NCBI GenBank assembly: GCA_024636975.1 | Contig: JAGXGA010000047.1 | Span: 1-64,000, forward strand | Length of the DNA stretch: 64,000 bases | Source of the DNA: Mariniphaga sp. | Lineage (GTDB): Bacteria > Bacteroidota > Bacteroidia > Bacteroidales > Prolixibacteraceae | Reading direction: 5' to 3' | Part shown: positions 1-10,250 of the stretch, piece by piece | How the letters are laid out: each line of letters begins with the position of its first letter | Position numbering within the stretch: position 1 is the first letter of the stretch | Notes under the pieces: model-generated | Database searches by the model: none | What the model was told of the DNA's origin: nothing | Seen by the model: only the letters and a program-made list of their open reading frames with translations | Position numbers and translations under genes: made by a program

Positions 1-339
1 AATAAAAAGTAATGAAACAGACAAAACATAAGCCACAGCAATAAATATCCATTTTTTAGTTTTTAGTTTAATTGCTTTACTTATACTAATTATTAGAACT
101 GTTGAAAAGGCAAGCAAGTCGATTGCTCCTAAAAAATACATTTGCTGGTTAAAACACATCAAGATACTAGGGACGACAATTAAAAAACTTAAGGGAAGAA
201 GTATTGATAAAAGTCTGACAAACAGCAGATCATTCCAAAATTCTAATCCCAAGACCTCTTTTTCAGTTGGTCTTAGTTTTAACTGTAAGTCGAAAAAGGT
301 GAAATATTTTTGCAAAAATCTTATTTTTATAATTGACAT
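1..339 (-). CDS. N-terminal multi-TM region of a membrane protein, truncated by window edge (possibly a sensor kinase)
   Basis: Open frame on minus strand from ATG at 339 to window edge; MSIIKIRFLQKYFTFFDLQLKLRPTEKEVLGLEFWNDLLFVRLLSILLPLSFLIVV...; several hydrophobic segments. Confidence 0.6.
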   Translation of the reverse strand, partial: MSIIKIRFLQKYFTFFDLQLKLRPTEKEVLGLEFWNDLLFVRLLSILLPLSFLIVVPSILMCFNQQMYFLGAIDLLAFSTVLIISISKAIKLKTKKWIFIAVAYVLSVSLLFI

Positions 340-487
340 TATCCTCTAGTGTTTTTTACTAAATTATTATTAACAACTTTTATATTAATGATGCACATTT
401 GGGATGGTAAAACAAAACGTACTTAATAAATTCTTCATTTGTAATTTTTAAAATTAAACTAGCTTGCAATTCCAATATCATTCGTTA

Positions 488-3400
488 TTAATTATTTTCA
501 AAATTCTTTTGAATCAATGTCATTAATACATATTTGTTAATTGGCTTCGAAATGTAATCGTTGCAGCCGGCTTCGAGCACTTTTTCGTTGTCGCCTTCCA
601 ACGCGAAAGCTGTTTGGGCAATAATAATCACATTTTTATTGAATGTACGGATTTTACGAGTGGCATCGTAGCCATTCATTACGGGCATTTGAATATCCAT
701 CAGCACCAAATCAATGTCCGGGTTGTTGCGGCAGACTTCCACGGTTTCGTGCCCGTTTTTGGTTAATATAATTTTATTGTGCCCGTTTTTAAAAATCGTT
801 TTCAGATAAAAGGCTGAAGTTTCATCATCTTCGGCAATTACGATATTCAGCCTTTTTACCGGGTTGGTTTTTTCATCCTGGTTCCCGGTTTCTTTTTCCC
901 CTGTTTCTTCCAATACCTGTCCATTGAGCGGCAGGGTGAAAAAAAACGTGGAACCTTCGCCGGTTTGGCTTTCCAGGCGGATTTCGCCGCCCAGCATTTC
1001 AACATAGGCTTTGGTGATGGCCAGCCCCAGCCCGGAGCCTTCAAATTGTCTGGTGGTGGTTATGTCGGCTTGTATAAACCGTTCGAAAACGACTTTTTGC
1101 CGTTCCGCAGGAATGCCAATACCAGTATCTTTCACATAAAACTCAAGCATGTTTTCTTTTTCATGGTACCCTACTTTAATTTTACCTGCAGGGGTATATT
1201 TAATGGCATTTTTAATCAGGTTAGTAAGTATGGAATCCAGTTTGTTTTGGTCGGTTGTAATAAGGGCACCTCTTTTCGGCAGCTTTTTTTCCAAGCTTAG
1301 TTTCAGCCCATTTTTCGTAGCTTCGGGTGTAAAAAAACGAATGAGTTCATCCATGTGTTCCTGAACATTCACCTCCATCAAATTCACGGTAACAATTCCC
1401 GCTTCAATTTTTGAGATTTCCACAATGTCGTTTACGGTATTGAGCATACGCTGCCCGCTTTGGTTTACAATTTTTATGTAAGCCTCTTTTTGATCGCCAG
1501 TTAAATCGGGTTCGAGCAGCAGTCCGGTAAACCCAAGAATCCCGTTCATAGGGGTGCGTATTTCGTGGCTCATATTGGTCAGGAATGCCGATTTTAAGCG
1601 GTCGCTTTCTTCGGCCTTTTCTTTGGCTTTGATTAATTCTTCTTCTGCTTGCTTACGTTCGGTGATATCAGCATTAAACCCATACCAGGTTATAATTCCA
1701 TCAGCCAATTTCTCTGGTGTCGATTTAGAATAAATCCATTGGATTGGTTTGCCGGGTATCTGCACTCTAAACTCACAGGTGAAGTAAGTCAAATGTTTTG
1801 CCGAATATTCGATATCAGCTATTACACGTTCAGCGTCATCAGGATGAATCACCCTGCCAATCGGGGTAAAGTCGTCAATTACATCTTCGGGTGAACATCC
1901 AAAAATATTTTTGATGCCTTCAGAAGCGATTGGTACATAATAAGTTCCATCAGGTCTTCTCGTAAATTGATAAATTAAGTCGGGCAGATTTGAAGAAAGT
2001 TTTCTAAACTCGTTGTCTTTTTCGCGAATCTTTTCCTGAACCAGCCTGCGCTCAGTAATGTCGTGATAATTTCCTAAAAATCCCTGAATATCGGGATCGG
2101 CCAAGAGATTAACCAATGTAATTTCTATCCATACATACACACCATCTTTTCGCCTGTACCTTATTTCAGTTGTTGCTGTTGCATTAGGTAACAATGCAAT
2201 TTCAGCAATAATTTTTTGAGATGAATCCAGATCATCGGGATGCACAATATCCCATGTGCTTTTGCCAACCAACTCTTCAGGTTTCCATCCGAATAAAGTT
2301 TCAATATTCGGGCTTTTATAACGGTTATTTCCATTTTGGTCGATGATGACAATCACATCACCAATGTTTGATACTATTTTGCTTTGAATAGCTTCGCTTT
2401 TGCGCAAGGCTTTTTCTGCCTGCTTTCGTTCCTTTTCGCTTTCAATAAATTCAAGTGCAAATGAAATATCGAATGCCAATTCTTCAAGCAATTTAATTTC
2501 ATCATCATTAAAAAAACCAATCTCACCCGAATATATCGTGTATGCACCGATGGTTTCACCATTTACAATGAGGGGTAATGCTATTGAAGACTGATAACCA
2601 TATTTTTTGGCATTTTTACGCCATGGGATCATTATTTCGTCGGTTTCGATATTATTCGAATAGAAGTATTTTCCACTTTTTATTGCCAGGCCTGAAGGAC
2701 CGGAACCAAGCGCTTTATCGTTCAAATCGATATTAATATTATTTAAATATTCCCCTGTTTTTCCCGATGAAGCCATAACATCAACTTTATTTGTTTTGGA
2801 GTTTATCACGCCTATCCAAGTCATCAGGAATCCACCATCGTCAACGGTAATGCGACATACCTCGTCGAATAACAACTGCTTGTCACGGTTGCGCACAATG
2901 GTTTGGTTAATGTTGCTTAAAACTGAATAAACCCGGGTTAGTCTTTGAATCCGTTTTTCCGCCAGCTTTCGTTCGGTAATATCGTTGAAAATACCTACCA
3001 GAAATTTATTTCCGGCAGTGTCGGTATATAAGGTTTTCCTGGTAACAATAGTCCTGATATTTCCCGTTCCGTCAGTAAGATATTCCTCGTTAATATTTTC
3101 CCTGCCTGTTTTAAATACCTCATTATCTTTTTCAATGAATACTTTCAATTGTTCTTCCGGGAAATATTCACTATCAGTTGAGCCGATAATTTTTTCTTTT
3201 GGAATTTTAAGAAGTGAACATAATGCATTATTTGCCAAAACATATTTATGATTATCGTCTTTGACGAAGACAGGCGATGCCACTGCGTTAACAATATTTT
3301 TCAAAAATTCCTTTGATGCCTGTAATTCAACCTGAGCCAGTTTGCGTTGGGTAATATCCCTGATTGCCCCGTCGATGTGATTAGGCAAGCCATCGGTATT

Positions 3401-4252
3401 GAAAATCAATCGTACGTTAATTGAAGTATATTTAAATTCACCGGTTTTGGTTTTAAGGCGTAATTCATAATCCCTGATTTCGCCTTTTTCCTTTAATTTA
3501 TAAAAAAACATATCCCTGGAATTGAAGTCGAGAAAGAGTTTAGCAATGGGTTCGCCAATTATTTCATCCCTGCTGAATCCCGTAAAATTTTCGATGGATG
3601 GGCTTACTTCCAAAACAGTCCCGGCAAAGTCGGTTTGGTAAAAAACGTCCTGAACATTTTCGAAAATGGCGTGGTATTTTATCTCGCGAGTTTTTAGCGC
3701 TTCCTCAGCTTGTTTGCGTTCGGTGATGTCAATCACAGTTAGAAAGCAATTGCCCCCATTTTTGGAATTGATGCCTGTAATGTACGCGTAAACCGGTTTG
3801 TCACTATTCGTTGAAAGAGTCAACTCGCAGATTTCCTTTTCATTACCTCTAAAGACATTCTCAAGAAAATGAAGAAAAAAAGGTTTAAAATTATCCGCAA
3901 CAAAAACATGAAACAGTCGGTTTTTTAACTGCGACCGGTCTTTACCCAGTATTGCTGCACCAGCAAGATTTAACTGAATAATTTCTCCTTTAGGCGATAG
4001 TGTAAAATAGCCCGAAGGTGCAAAATCATACAATTCGATGTATTTTTCGGAAGCAATGGTTGCCTGTTCCTGTGCCAGAATAAGCTCCTCGTTTTGCATT
4101 TCCAATTCAACCTGATGCACCTCAAGTTCGTGGATAAGTTTATGCATTTCTGCTTCAGAAAAATCTAAATCTACTTTCGAATGCTTATTTTTCAAAAGTA
4201 CTTCTGCCCTTTGTCGCTGGACGAGAGATTGCGGATTGTAATTTTTTATCAT
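488..4252 (-). CDS. Multi-PAS/GAF hybrid sensor histidine kinase with C-terminal receiver domain
   Basis: Repeated PAS/PAC ends (DITERKQAEE), GAF-like region, HisKA SHEIRTPMNGILGF, HATPase GSGLGLAITKAYVEMLGG, REC DLVLMDIQMPVMNGYDATRKI. Confidence 0.95.
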   Translation of the reverse strand: MIKNYNPQSLVQRQRAEVLLKNKHSKVDLDFSEAEMHKLIHELEVHQVELEMQNEELILAQEQATIASEKYIELYDFAPSGYFTLSPKGEIIQLNLAGAAILGKDRSQLKNRLFHVFVADNFKPFFLHFLENVFRGNEKEICELTLSTNSDKPVYAYITGINSKNGGNCFLTVIDITERKQAEEALKTREIKYHAIFENVQDVFYQTDFAGTVLEVSPSIENFTGFSRDEIIGEPIAKLFLDFNSRDMFFYKLKEKGEIRDYELRLKTKTGEFKYTSINVRLIFNTDGLPNHIDGAIRDITQRKLAQVELQASKEFLKNIVNAVASPVFVKDDNHKYVLANNALCSLLKIPKEKIIGSTDSEYFPEEQLKVFIEKDNEVFKTGRENINEEYLTDGTGNIRTIVTRKTLYTDTAGNKFLVGIFNDITERKLAEKRIQRLTRVYSVLSNINQTIVRNRDKQLLFDEVCRITVDDGGFLMTWIGVINSKTNKVDVMASSGKTGEYLNNINIDLNDKALGSGPSGLAIKSGKYFYSNNIETDEIMIPWRKNAKKYGYQSSIALPLIVNGETIGAYTIYSGEIGFFNDDEIKLLEELAFDISFALEFIESEKERKQAEKALRKSEAIQSKIVSNIGDVIVIIDQNGNNRYKSPNIETLFGWKPEELVGKSTWDIVHPDDLDSSQKIIAEIALLPNATATTEIRYRRKDGVYVWIEITLVNLLADPDIQGFLGNYHDITERRLVQEKIREKDNEFRKLSSNLPDLIYQFTRRPDGTYYVPIASEGIKNIFGCSPEDVIDDFTPIGRVIHPDDAERVIADIEYSAKHLTYFTCEFRVQIPGKPIQWIYSKSTPEKLADGIITWYGFNADITERKQAEEELIKAKEKAEESDRLKSAFLTNMSHEIRTPMNGILGFTGLLLEPDLTGDQKEAYIKIVNQSGQRMLNTVNDIVEISKIEAGIVTVNLMEVNVQEHMDELIRFFTPEATKNGLKLSLEKKLPKRGALITTDQNKLDSILTNLIKNAIKYTPAGKIKVGYHEKENMLEFYVKDTGIGIPAERQKVVFERFIQADITTTRQFEGSGLGLAITKAYVEMLGGEIRLESQTGEGSTFFFTLPLNGQVLEETGEKETGNQDEKTNPVKRLNIVIAEDDETSAFYLKTIFKNGHNKIILTKNGHETVEVCRNNPDIDLVLMDIQMPVMNGYDATRKIRTFNKNVIIIAQTAFALEGDNEKVLEAGCNDYISKPINKYVLMTLIQKNFENN

Positions 4253-4433
4253 CGCAATGATTTTTTTTCAACCCCCTGCCTTCCGACAGTTAAATTTATC
4301 TTTTCGTATCCATGAACTTCACTCAATAATATTTTTAGTGAAATACGTCTGTTTACAATCTCTAAAATAATCTCCATAATATTTAAATTCAATTCAATGT
4401 CGTTTTATAATCAAATTGAGACTTCAACTGCAT

Positions 4434-4766
4434 TCAGTTTTTATCTCTTCTTTCTTCAGCCAATAAAATAAGGTGTTTCACCAGGCTTTCTTCAGTCGAT
4501 AAACTCATTTTTTTACGAATATTATATCGGGTAAATTCTATAGTCCGGATACTACGGCCGGTTAACTCTCCAATTTTTTTACTCGAAATATTTAACGCAA
4601 GGAATGTGCATACCTTTAATTCGGTTAAAGACAGATTCGGGTATTTTTTCAACAATATTTTATTTAGTCCTGAAGGGGTAGGAACAACCACATCCTTAAA
4701 AGTAATTTTGCTTGGTTTCATATATAACAAATAAAATTTTATTAACCCAGTAGTAATTAGGTACAA
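4434..4766 (-). CDS. LuxR/GerE-type HTH DNA-binding protein (short, no receiver; start may be the internal ATG MKPSKITF)
   Basis: LSLTELKVCTFLALNISSKKIGELTGRSIRTIEFTRYNIRKKMSL matches LuxR-type HTH; directly upstream of the hybrid kinase on the same strand. Confidence 0.8.
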   Translation of the reverse strand: MYLITTGLIKFYLLYMKPSKITFKDVVVPTPSGLNKILLKKYPNLSLTELKVCTFLALNISSKKIGELTGRSIRTIEFTRYNIRKKMSLSTEESLVKHLILLAEERRDKN

Positions 4767-5048
4767 TAGTAGTAGTATCAGTTGTTAATCAGAGGATCAA
4801 CAAGACTATATTGAGAGCTATTATTGCTGATTTTTCAAGGCTATATTGCCTACTGTGGATTCGAAATCAAATGTGCATTGCTGATTTGGGATAATTCCGT
4901 AATGCAGTTCAATTTTGGTTTCTTTTCCCTGGTCTGTTTTTGGTTATCCTGGCCTTAAATGGCAAGTCAATATAATTGACTAAATGTTCGGTTTGGGTCT
5001 GCACTATGCCACCACCACAAAAAAGAAACCTATTATCGGAAAATGTGT

Positions 5049-5081
5049 GAATGATGTAACTCCTATTCAGAATTATGTAAC
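5049..5081 (+). promoter_or_regulatory. 21-bp-register direct repeat site 1 (GAATGATGTAAC-N9-GAATTATGTAAC); -7-like GACATTTG at 5102-5109
   Basis: Read directly; upstream of small membrane protein and PAS kinase. Confidence 0.85.
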
Positions 5082-5144
5082 CTTTTTAATGGATTAATGC
5101 TGACATTTGTAAATATTGGTTATAAAACATTTAAATTAATTATT

Positions 5145-5330
5145 ATGCCCATCTTAACAATTCTTATCGTCATTCTTGTTGCAGGGGTGCTACTTTGGCT
5201 GGTGAACAGTTACATTCCAATGCAACGTACAGTTAAAAAAATTCTGAATGCCGTTGTAGTAATTATTCTTGTGATCTGGCTGCTGAATGTATTTGGAGTT
5301 CTTGATAGTTTACAAAACATCAGAATCTAA
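5145..5330 (+). CDS. Small Thivi_2564-like membrane protein
   Basis: MPILTILIVILVAGVLLWLVNSYIPMQRTVKKILNAVVVIILVIWLLNVFGVL; start placed at 5145 because the 5097 start lies upstream of the predicted promoter -7. Confidence 0.75.
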   Translation: MPILTILIVILVAGVLLWLVNSYIPMQRTVKKILNAVVVIILVIWLLNVFGVLDSLQNIRI

Positions 5331-5403
5331 CGCGTTTTGTATTGTTAGAGACAATTAAAGGATAATCAAGCAGCAGGTTACAAAACGTTTAATATTTATC
5401 AAC

Positions 5404-7176
5404 ATGGATAATCAAGAAAAAACAGTAAGTAAACTTTTCAAGTTGCGTCAGGAAGCAGAATTGTTGCTAAACAATAAAGAAAAAAATATGGAGAAATCAT
5501 TCCCCGAATCAGACAATCTGCAACTCATTCACGAGCTTGAAGTGCATCAGATAGAACTTGAAATGCAAAATGAAGAATTAAAACTGGCAAAAGAAAAAGC
5601 AGAACTTGCAGAGAAAAAATATACGGAATTGTATGATTTTGCCCCTTCAGGATACTTAACACTTACCAGGGAAGGTGAAATTCTTGACTTGAATAAAAGT
5701 GCAGAACGATTGTTGGGAAAGAAACGGTTACATCTGATAAAAGGCAGTTTTGGCTTTTTTGTTTCATCTGATACAAGAGCAGATTATAATCGTTTTCTGC
5801 GGGATATATTCAAAGACAAATTGAAAGAAACCTGCGAATTAAAACTAGAAAATGGAAACGACACCGTAAAACATATACACGTTAGTGGTATAATTAGTAA
5901 TATAGACGAAAAATGCCTGGTTACCCTGATTGATATTACAAAGCGCATACAAGCAGAAAACGAATTATTAAAAGCTAAAGAAAAAGCAGAGGAAAACGAA
6001 AGACTGGAATCGGCCTTTCTTGCTAATATGAGCCATGAAATCAGAACCCCAATGAATGGCATTCTGGGTTTTACTGAACTGCTTAAAACGCTGAACTTAA
6101 GCAGTGAAGAACAGCAAGACTATATTGGCATTATTGAGAAAAGCGGTGTTCGCATGCTTAATATAATAAATGATATTATAAGCATCTCCAAAATAGAATC
6201 ACATCAAATTGAGGTTTCTGTTTCAGACACAAATGTAAACGAACAGGTGAAATACATTTATTCCTTTTTTAAGCAGGAAGTTGCGCAAAAAAAATTGCAT
6301 CTTTCTATTAAAAATGAATTACCAACGATCGAGGCTTTTATAAGAACCGATCGCGAAAAGCTATTTGCAGTGCTCACAAACCTTGTTAAAAATGCGATAA
6401 AATTCACACTAACTGGCACCATTGAATTGGGTTATACAGTTCAAGGCAACTTTCTTGAATTTTATGTAAAAGATAGCGGTTCGGGGATTCCTGATGAACA
6501 GAAAGAAATCATCTTTGAACGCTTCAGGCAAGGCAGCGAATCACTTAAACGTAAATACGAAGGAGCCGGACTGGGATTATCCATCTCGAAAGCTTATGTT
6601 GAAATGCTTGGAGGAAAAATTTGGGTAGAAAATAATGCCGGCAAAAATGGCAATGCTTCAGGTTCCAGATTCATATTTACAATACCCATTCAACCGGTGA
6701 AGGAAGGAAATCCTGAAGTACAGATATCCCTGCCTGATAAATCATCCAAAATTTTAACCAGAAAACTAAATATTTTAATTGCTGAAGATGATGAATTTTC
6801 AAAAATGCTTTTTATTAAACTGGTTGAAGGATTCACCGGGAATATAATTATAGCAATAACCGGAGTAGAAGCAATCAGGGCCTGTCGTGAAAATCCTGAT
6901 ATCGATTTGGTGCTGATGGATATAAACATGCCGGAAATGGATGGCTATGAAGCCACACGGAAAATCAGGGAGTTTAATAAAGATGTTGTAATAATTGCAC
7001 AAACCGGGCATGCATTGACTGGCGACAGAGAGAAATCAATTGCAGCAGGATGCAATGATTCAATTACAAAACCAATAAGCGGCAATGAATTGATAAAATT
7101 GATAACCGACTATTTTGGCTCAAATAATCAATGTGTGAATGATGTAACGATTCCTCAAAATTATACAACAGTTTAA
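5404..7176 (+). CDS. PAS hybrid sensor histidine kinase/response regulator
   Basis: HELEVHQIELEMQNEEL PAS leader, HisKA SHEIRTPMNGILGFTELL, HATPase, REC DLVLMDINMPEMDGYEATRKI. Confidence 0.93.
   Translation: MDNQEKTVSKLFKLRQEAELLLNNKEKNMEKSFPESDNLQLIHELEVHQIELEMQNEELKLAKEKAELAEKKYTELYDFAPSGYLTLTREGEILDLNKSAERLLGKKRLHLIKGSFGFFVSSDTRADYNRFLRDIFKDKLKETCELKLENGNDTVKHIHVSGIISNIDEKCLVTLIDITKRIQAENELLKAKEKAEENERLESAFLANMSHEIRTPMNGILGFTELLKTLNLSSEEQQDYIGIIEKSGVRMLNIINDIISISKIESHQIEVSVSDTNVNEQVKYIYSFFKQEVAQKKLHLSIKNELPTIEAFIRTDREKLFAVLTNLVKNAIKFTLTGTIELGYTVQGNFLEFYVKDSGSGIPDEQKEIIFERFRQGSESLKRKYEGAGLGLSISKAYVEMLGGKIWVENNAGKNGNASGSRFIFTIPIQPVKEGNPEVQISLPDKSSKILTRKLNILIAEDDEFSKMLFIKLVEGFTGNIIIAITGVEAIRACRENPDIDLVLMDINMPEMDGYEATRKIREFNKDVVIIAQTGHALTGDREKSIAAGCNDSITKPISGNELIKLITDYFGSNNQCVNDVTIPQNYTTV
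7137..7169 (+). promoter_or_regulatory. Direct repeat site 2 (GAATGATGTAAC-N9-AAATTATACAAC); -7 TACCTTTG at 7191-7198
   Basis: Lies inside the last codons of the preceding kinase ORF; perfect TAnnTTTG at 21-bp spacing. Confidence 0.88.
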
Positions 7177-7468
7177 GGGTTGAATAGAAATACCTTTGGT
7201 AGGAACTATTTGAAATTCATAATAATAATAATAACAAATGAGGCAACAATTTTTTTTTAACCTTAATTTTGCTGAAATACCTAAGGTAATTGTATCAGTA
7301 AAAGTTTGGAATACTCAGGTAACTCTACTTCAAGAATTATGGTGGAAGGAAAAGAATGTGAATGACAGAACCCAAATTTTGAAGATTTGGCAGGTACTTA
7401 ATTAGACAAGCAGAATTTCCATTAAAAAAAGAACTACACAAACGATACTACCAGCAAAATCAATAATT

Positions 7469-7648
7469 ATGGGAAATCTGCTTTATATCATCGCCGTATT
7501 ACTAATCATCTCATGGGTAATCGGCTTTACAGGATACAGCACTGATGGTATTACACATTTTTTGCTTGTAATTGCTGTCATTGCATTTATAATTAAGTTT
7601 TTTAGGGAAGAAAAATTCTTTAAAAGAACCGGAAATTTAAACGATTGA
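7469..7648 (+). CDS. lmo0937-like small membrane protein (59 aa, below ORF-track cutoff)
   Basis: MGNLLYIIAVLLIISWVIGFTGYSTDGITHFLLVIAVIAFIIKFFREEKFFKRTGNLND; paralog at 30864. Confidence 0.8.
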   Translation: MGNLLYIIAVLLIISWVIGFTGYSTDGITHFLLVIAVIAFIIKFFREEKFFKRTGNLND

Positions 7649-7740
7649 TGTTCTTAACTTATCAGTGAATGGATATCACCTTCCGTAAGATATATAAGTT
7701 TAAGAAACAAAAAGCAAATAAAAAAAAAGAAATAGATATA

Positions 7741-8604
7741 ATGAAATCACATTTATATGTTACAGTTATTAAAAACAGAGCAAAAAGAATTGGTTTTCAG
7801 GTTATAAAGCCTCTCTCACTTGTTCTGATTTCTGCTTTACTGGCAGCTTGTGTGATGAATTTAGTAACAGGCCGCAACCAGTTGAGTTTAGTCCCTGAAT
7901 CGGAGCTGCAGTTAATGGCCACCAGTGAGTATAAAACGTTTTTATCGGATCACAAGGTATTAAAACCGGCCGGCAACAAAGATGCTGCGATGGTAGACCG
8001 CGTGGGTGCGCGTATTTCAAAAGCCATAACAAAGTATTATGTAAGCCAACAACAGGAGTCAGTAATTGCTGGTTACAATTGGGAATTTAATACCGTAGAC
8101 GATGAAGCGGTTAATGCATGGTGCATGCCCGGCGGAAAGGTGGTTGTTTATTCAGGATTACTGCCGGTAGCCCAAAACGAAACAGCACTTGCCATTGTAG
8201 TTGGCCACGAAATTGCGCATGCCATTGCAAAACATGGCAGTGAACGAATGAGTCAGGCAATGATGCAGCAATTAGGCGGTGTGGCCTTGCAGGTTGCTCT
8301 TTCACAGAAGCCCCAGGAAACCCAAAGTATGTTTATGCAATCGTATGCGATAGGTAGTCAGGTCGGGGCTATGCTGCCCTGGTCGCGGCAACAGGAAACT
8401 GAAGCCGACCAGTTCGGGTTAATATTTGCAGCCATGGCAGGTTATAATCCGCAGGAAGCTATTCCTTTCTGGGAAAGAATGTCGAATGCAGGCGGTGGAA
8501 GTCCACCTGAATTTTTAAGCACTCACCCTTCCGATGAAACAAGAATAAGAAAACTGAAACAATTTATGCCTGAAGCTATGAAATATTATAGTGAAGCTAA
8601 ATAA
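7741..8604 (+). CDS. M48 family metalloprotease, lipoprotein
   Basis: HEIAHAIAKHGSERM (HExxH) and ETEADQFG; lipobox-like LLAAC; start at MKSHLYVT preferred over 7669. Confidence 0.88.
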   Translation: MKSHLYVTVIKNRAKRIGFQVIKPLSLVLISALLAACVMNLVTGRNQLSLVPESELQLMATSEYKTFLSDHKVLKPAGNKDAAMVDRVGARISKAITKYYVSQQQESVIAGYNWEFNTVDDEAVNAWCMPGGKVVVYSGLLPVAQNETALAIVVGHEIAHAIAKHGSERMSQAMMQQLGGVALQVALSQKPQETQSMFMQSYAIGSQVGAMLPWSRQQETEADQFGLIFAAMAGYNPQEAIPFWERMSNAGGGSPPEFLSTHPSDETRIRKLKQFMPEAMKYYSEAK

Positions 8605-8686
8605 ACAAAATTCATGTGGCAATCCTTATAATGTAGCAGTATTGATCGTTTAAAAAATATCTATTAATCAAAATAAAAATAAAAGT

Positions 8687-8959
8687 ATGAATACAGGAAA
8701 GGTTTTGGTGATTGTGGTTGCCGGAATAGCAGCCGGTACGTTGGCAGGAATTTTATTTGCTCCTGCCAAAGGCAGAAAAACGCGGAAAAGAATATTATCA
8801 AAAGGTAAAGATTATACAGGGGGGTTACAAAAGAAATCCACCAAATTGCTTGAAACCGTTGCAGTGAAGTTTGAGAAGGTAATGGATGATATTTTCTATG
8901 ATGACAAAAAAATAGATCATTCCGAAAGGGAAGTACTACAGGATGCTCAAATTATTTAA
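8687..8959 (+). CDS. YtxH domain-containing protein
   Basis: VLVIVVAGIAAGTLAGILFAPAKGRKTRKRI. Confidence 0.85.
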   Translation: MNTGKVLVIVVAGIAAGTLAGILFAPAKGRKTRKRILSKGKDYTGGLQKKSTKLLETVAVKFEKVMDDIFYDDKKIDHSEREVLQDAQII

Positions 8960-9042
8960 TATCACAATTATAATTGCTTATTTACTGGCAATCGTTAAGG
9001 ATATTTTTAGTGAAATCATATTGGTATCAAACCTGATAGACT

Positions 9043-10110
9043 GTGATAAATAAAGAACTAATATTACCTCTTTACCTGAAAACCGTATTGATAATTATCG
9101 GCCTGGTGGCATTTGTTTTCATATTGTATATTGCTAAAGGCATAATTATTCCAATTGTTTTTGCAACCATTCTCGCTGTGGTCCTCCACCCTGCCGTAAA
9201 CATGTTGATGCGGTTAAAAATTCACCGGATTGCAGCCATTATAATTGTTATGTTTCTTACTTTTATTTTGATTGCTTCTTTTGGTACACTACTGTTTTCA
9301 CAGGCAAGCCGGTTCACTGAATCATTACCCAGGCTGGTTGATAAATTTACAGAAATAATTAACCAGATCATCTTCTGGGCTTCAGGCTATTTTGCTATAG
9401 GTGCCAATGAAATTACAGAATGGATAACTACAACAAAGAATGAACTTATAGGCGGTGATGAAATAGGGCAAACGATTGTTAATGTTGGAGGTATGTTAGC
9501 CTTTTTGTTTTTAATTCCTGTGTATGTATTTATGATTTTATTTTATCAGCCACTCCTGATTGAATTCTTCCACAAGTTTTTTGGGAATAAAAACAGAGAC
9601 AAAGTGAGCGAAATAATAAACCAGATAAAAACGCTTATTCAACGCTATCTCATCGGGCTGCTTATGGAGGTTGGAATTATCGCTTTTTTATATACTGTTG
9701 GCCTTCTGTTTTTAGGAATTGAATATGCTTTAATCCTTGGTATACTGGGGGCGCTGCTTAATCTGATTCCATATCTTGGTTCAATAATAGCTGCAACCAT
9801 GCCAATAATAATCGCCATAGTAACCAAACCTTCTCCCTGGTTTGCACTTTTGGTGCTGGCGTTATACATTCTCATCCAGTTTATTGACAACAACTATATT
9901 GTTCCCAAAATAGTAGCGTCAAAGGTAAAAATCAATGCACTGGCATCCATTATTGCAGTTATCACATTTGGTGCACTGTGGGGCATACCTGGTATGTTGG
10001 TTGCCATTCCCCTGATAGCAATTGCCAAGCTAATTTTCGATCACATCGAATCATTAAAACCGTGGGGGTTTTTACTGGGCGACACCATGCCACCCACATT
10101 AAAAATTTAA
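9043..10110 (+). CDS. AI-2E family transporter (GTG start)
   Basis: LGALLNLIPYLGSIIAATMPIIIAIV...DNNYIVPKIVASKVKINALASIIAVITFGALWGIPGMLVAIPLIAI. Confidence 0.9.
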   Translation: MINKELILPLYLKTVLIIIGLVAFVFILYIAKGIIIPIVFATILAVVLHPAVNMLMRLKIHRIAAIIIVMFLTFILIASFGTLLFSQASRFTESLPRLVDKFTEIINQIIFWASGYFAIGANEITEWITTTKNELIGGDEIGQTIVNVGGMLAFLFLIPVYVFMILFYQPLLIEFFHKFFGNKNRDKVSEIINQIKTLIQRYLIGLLMEVGIIAFLYTVGLLFLGIEYALILGILGALLNLIPYLGSIIAATMPIIIAIVTKPSPWFALLVLALYILIQFIDNNYIVPKIVASKVKINALASIIAVITFGALWGIPGMLVAIPLIAIAKLIFDHIESLKPWGFLLGDTMPPTLKI

Positions 10111-10184
10111 CACATATTAAATCCTGGACCTGAAATGAAACGCTTGTACTTAATAAAAAGGAAATTCATTGGCGCAATATGTGT

Positions 10185-10217
10185 GAATGATGTAACTTTT
10201 ATCCGGAATATTGTAAG
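10185..10217 (+). promoter_or_regulatory. Direct repeat site 3 (GAATGATGTAAC-N9-GAATATTGTAAG); -7-like TAAATTTA at 10239-10246
   Basis: Read directly; upstream of MlaEFD-like operon. Confidence 0.85.
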
Positions 10218-10250
10218 TTTATCCGATATGAATGCCATTAAATTTACGCG

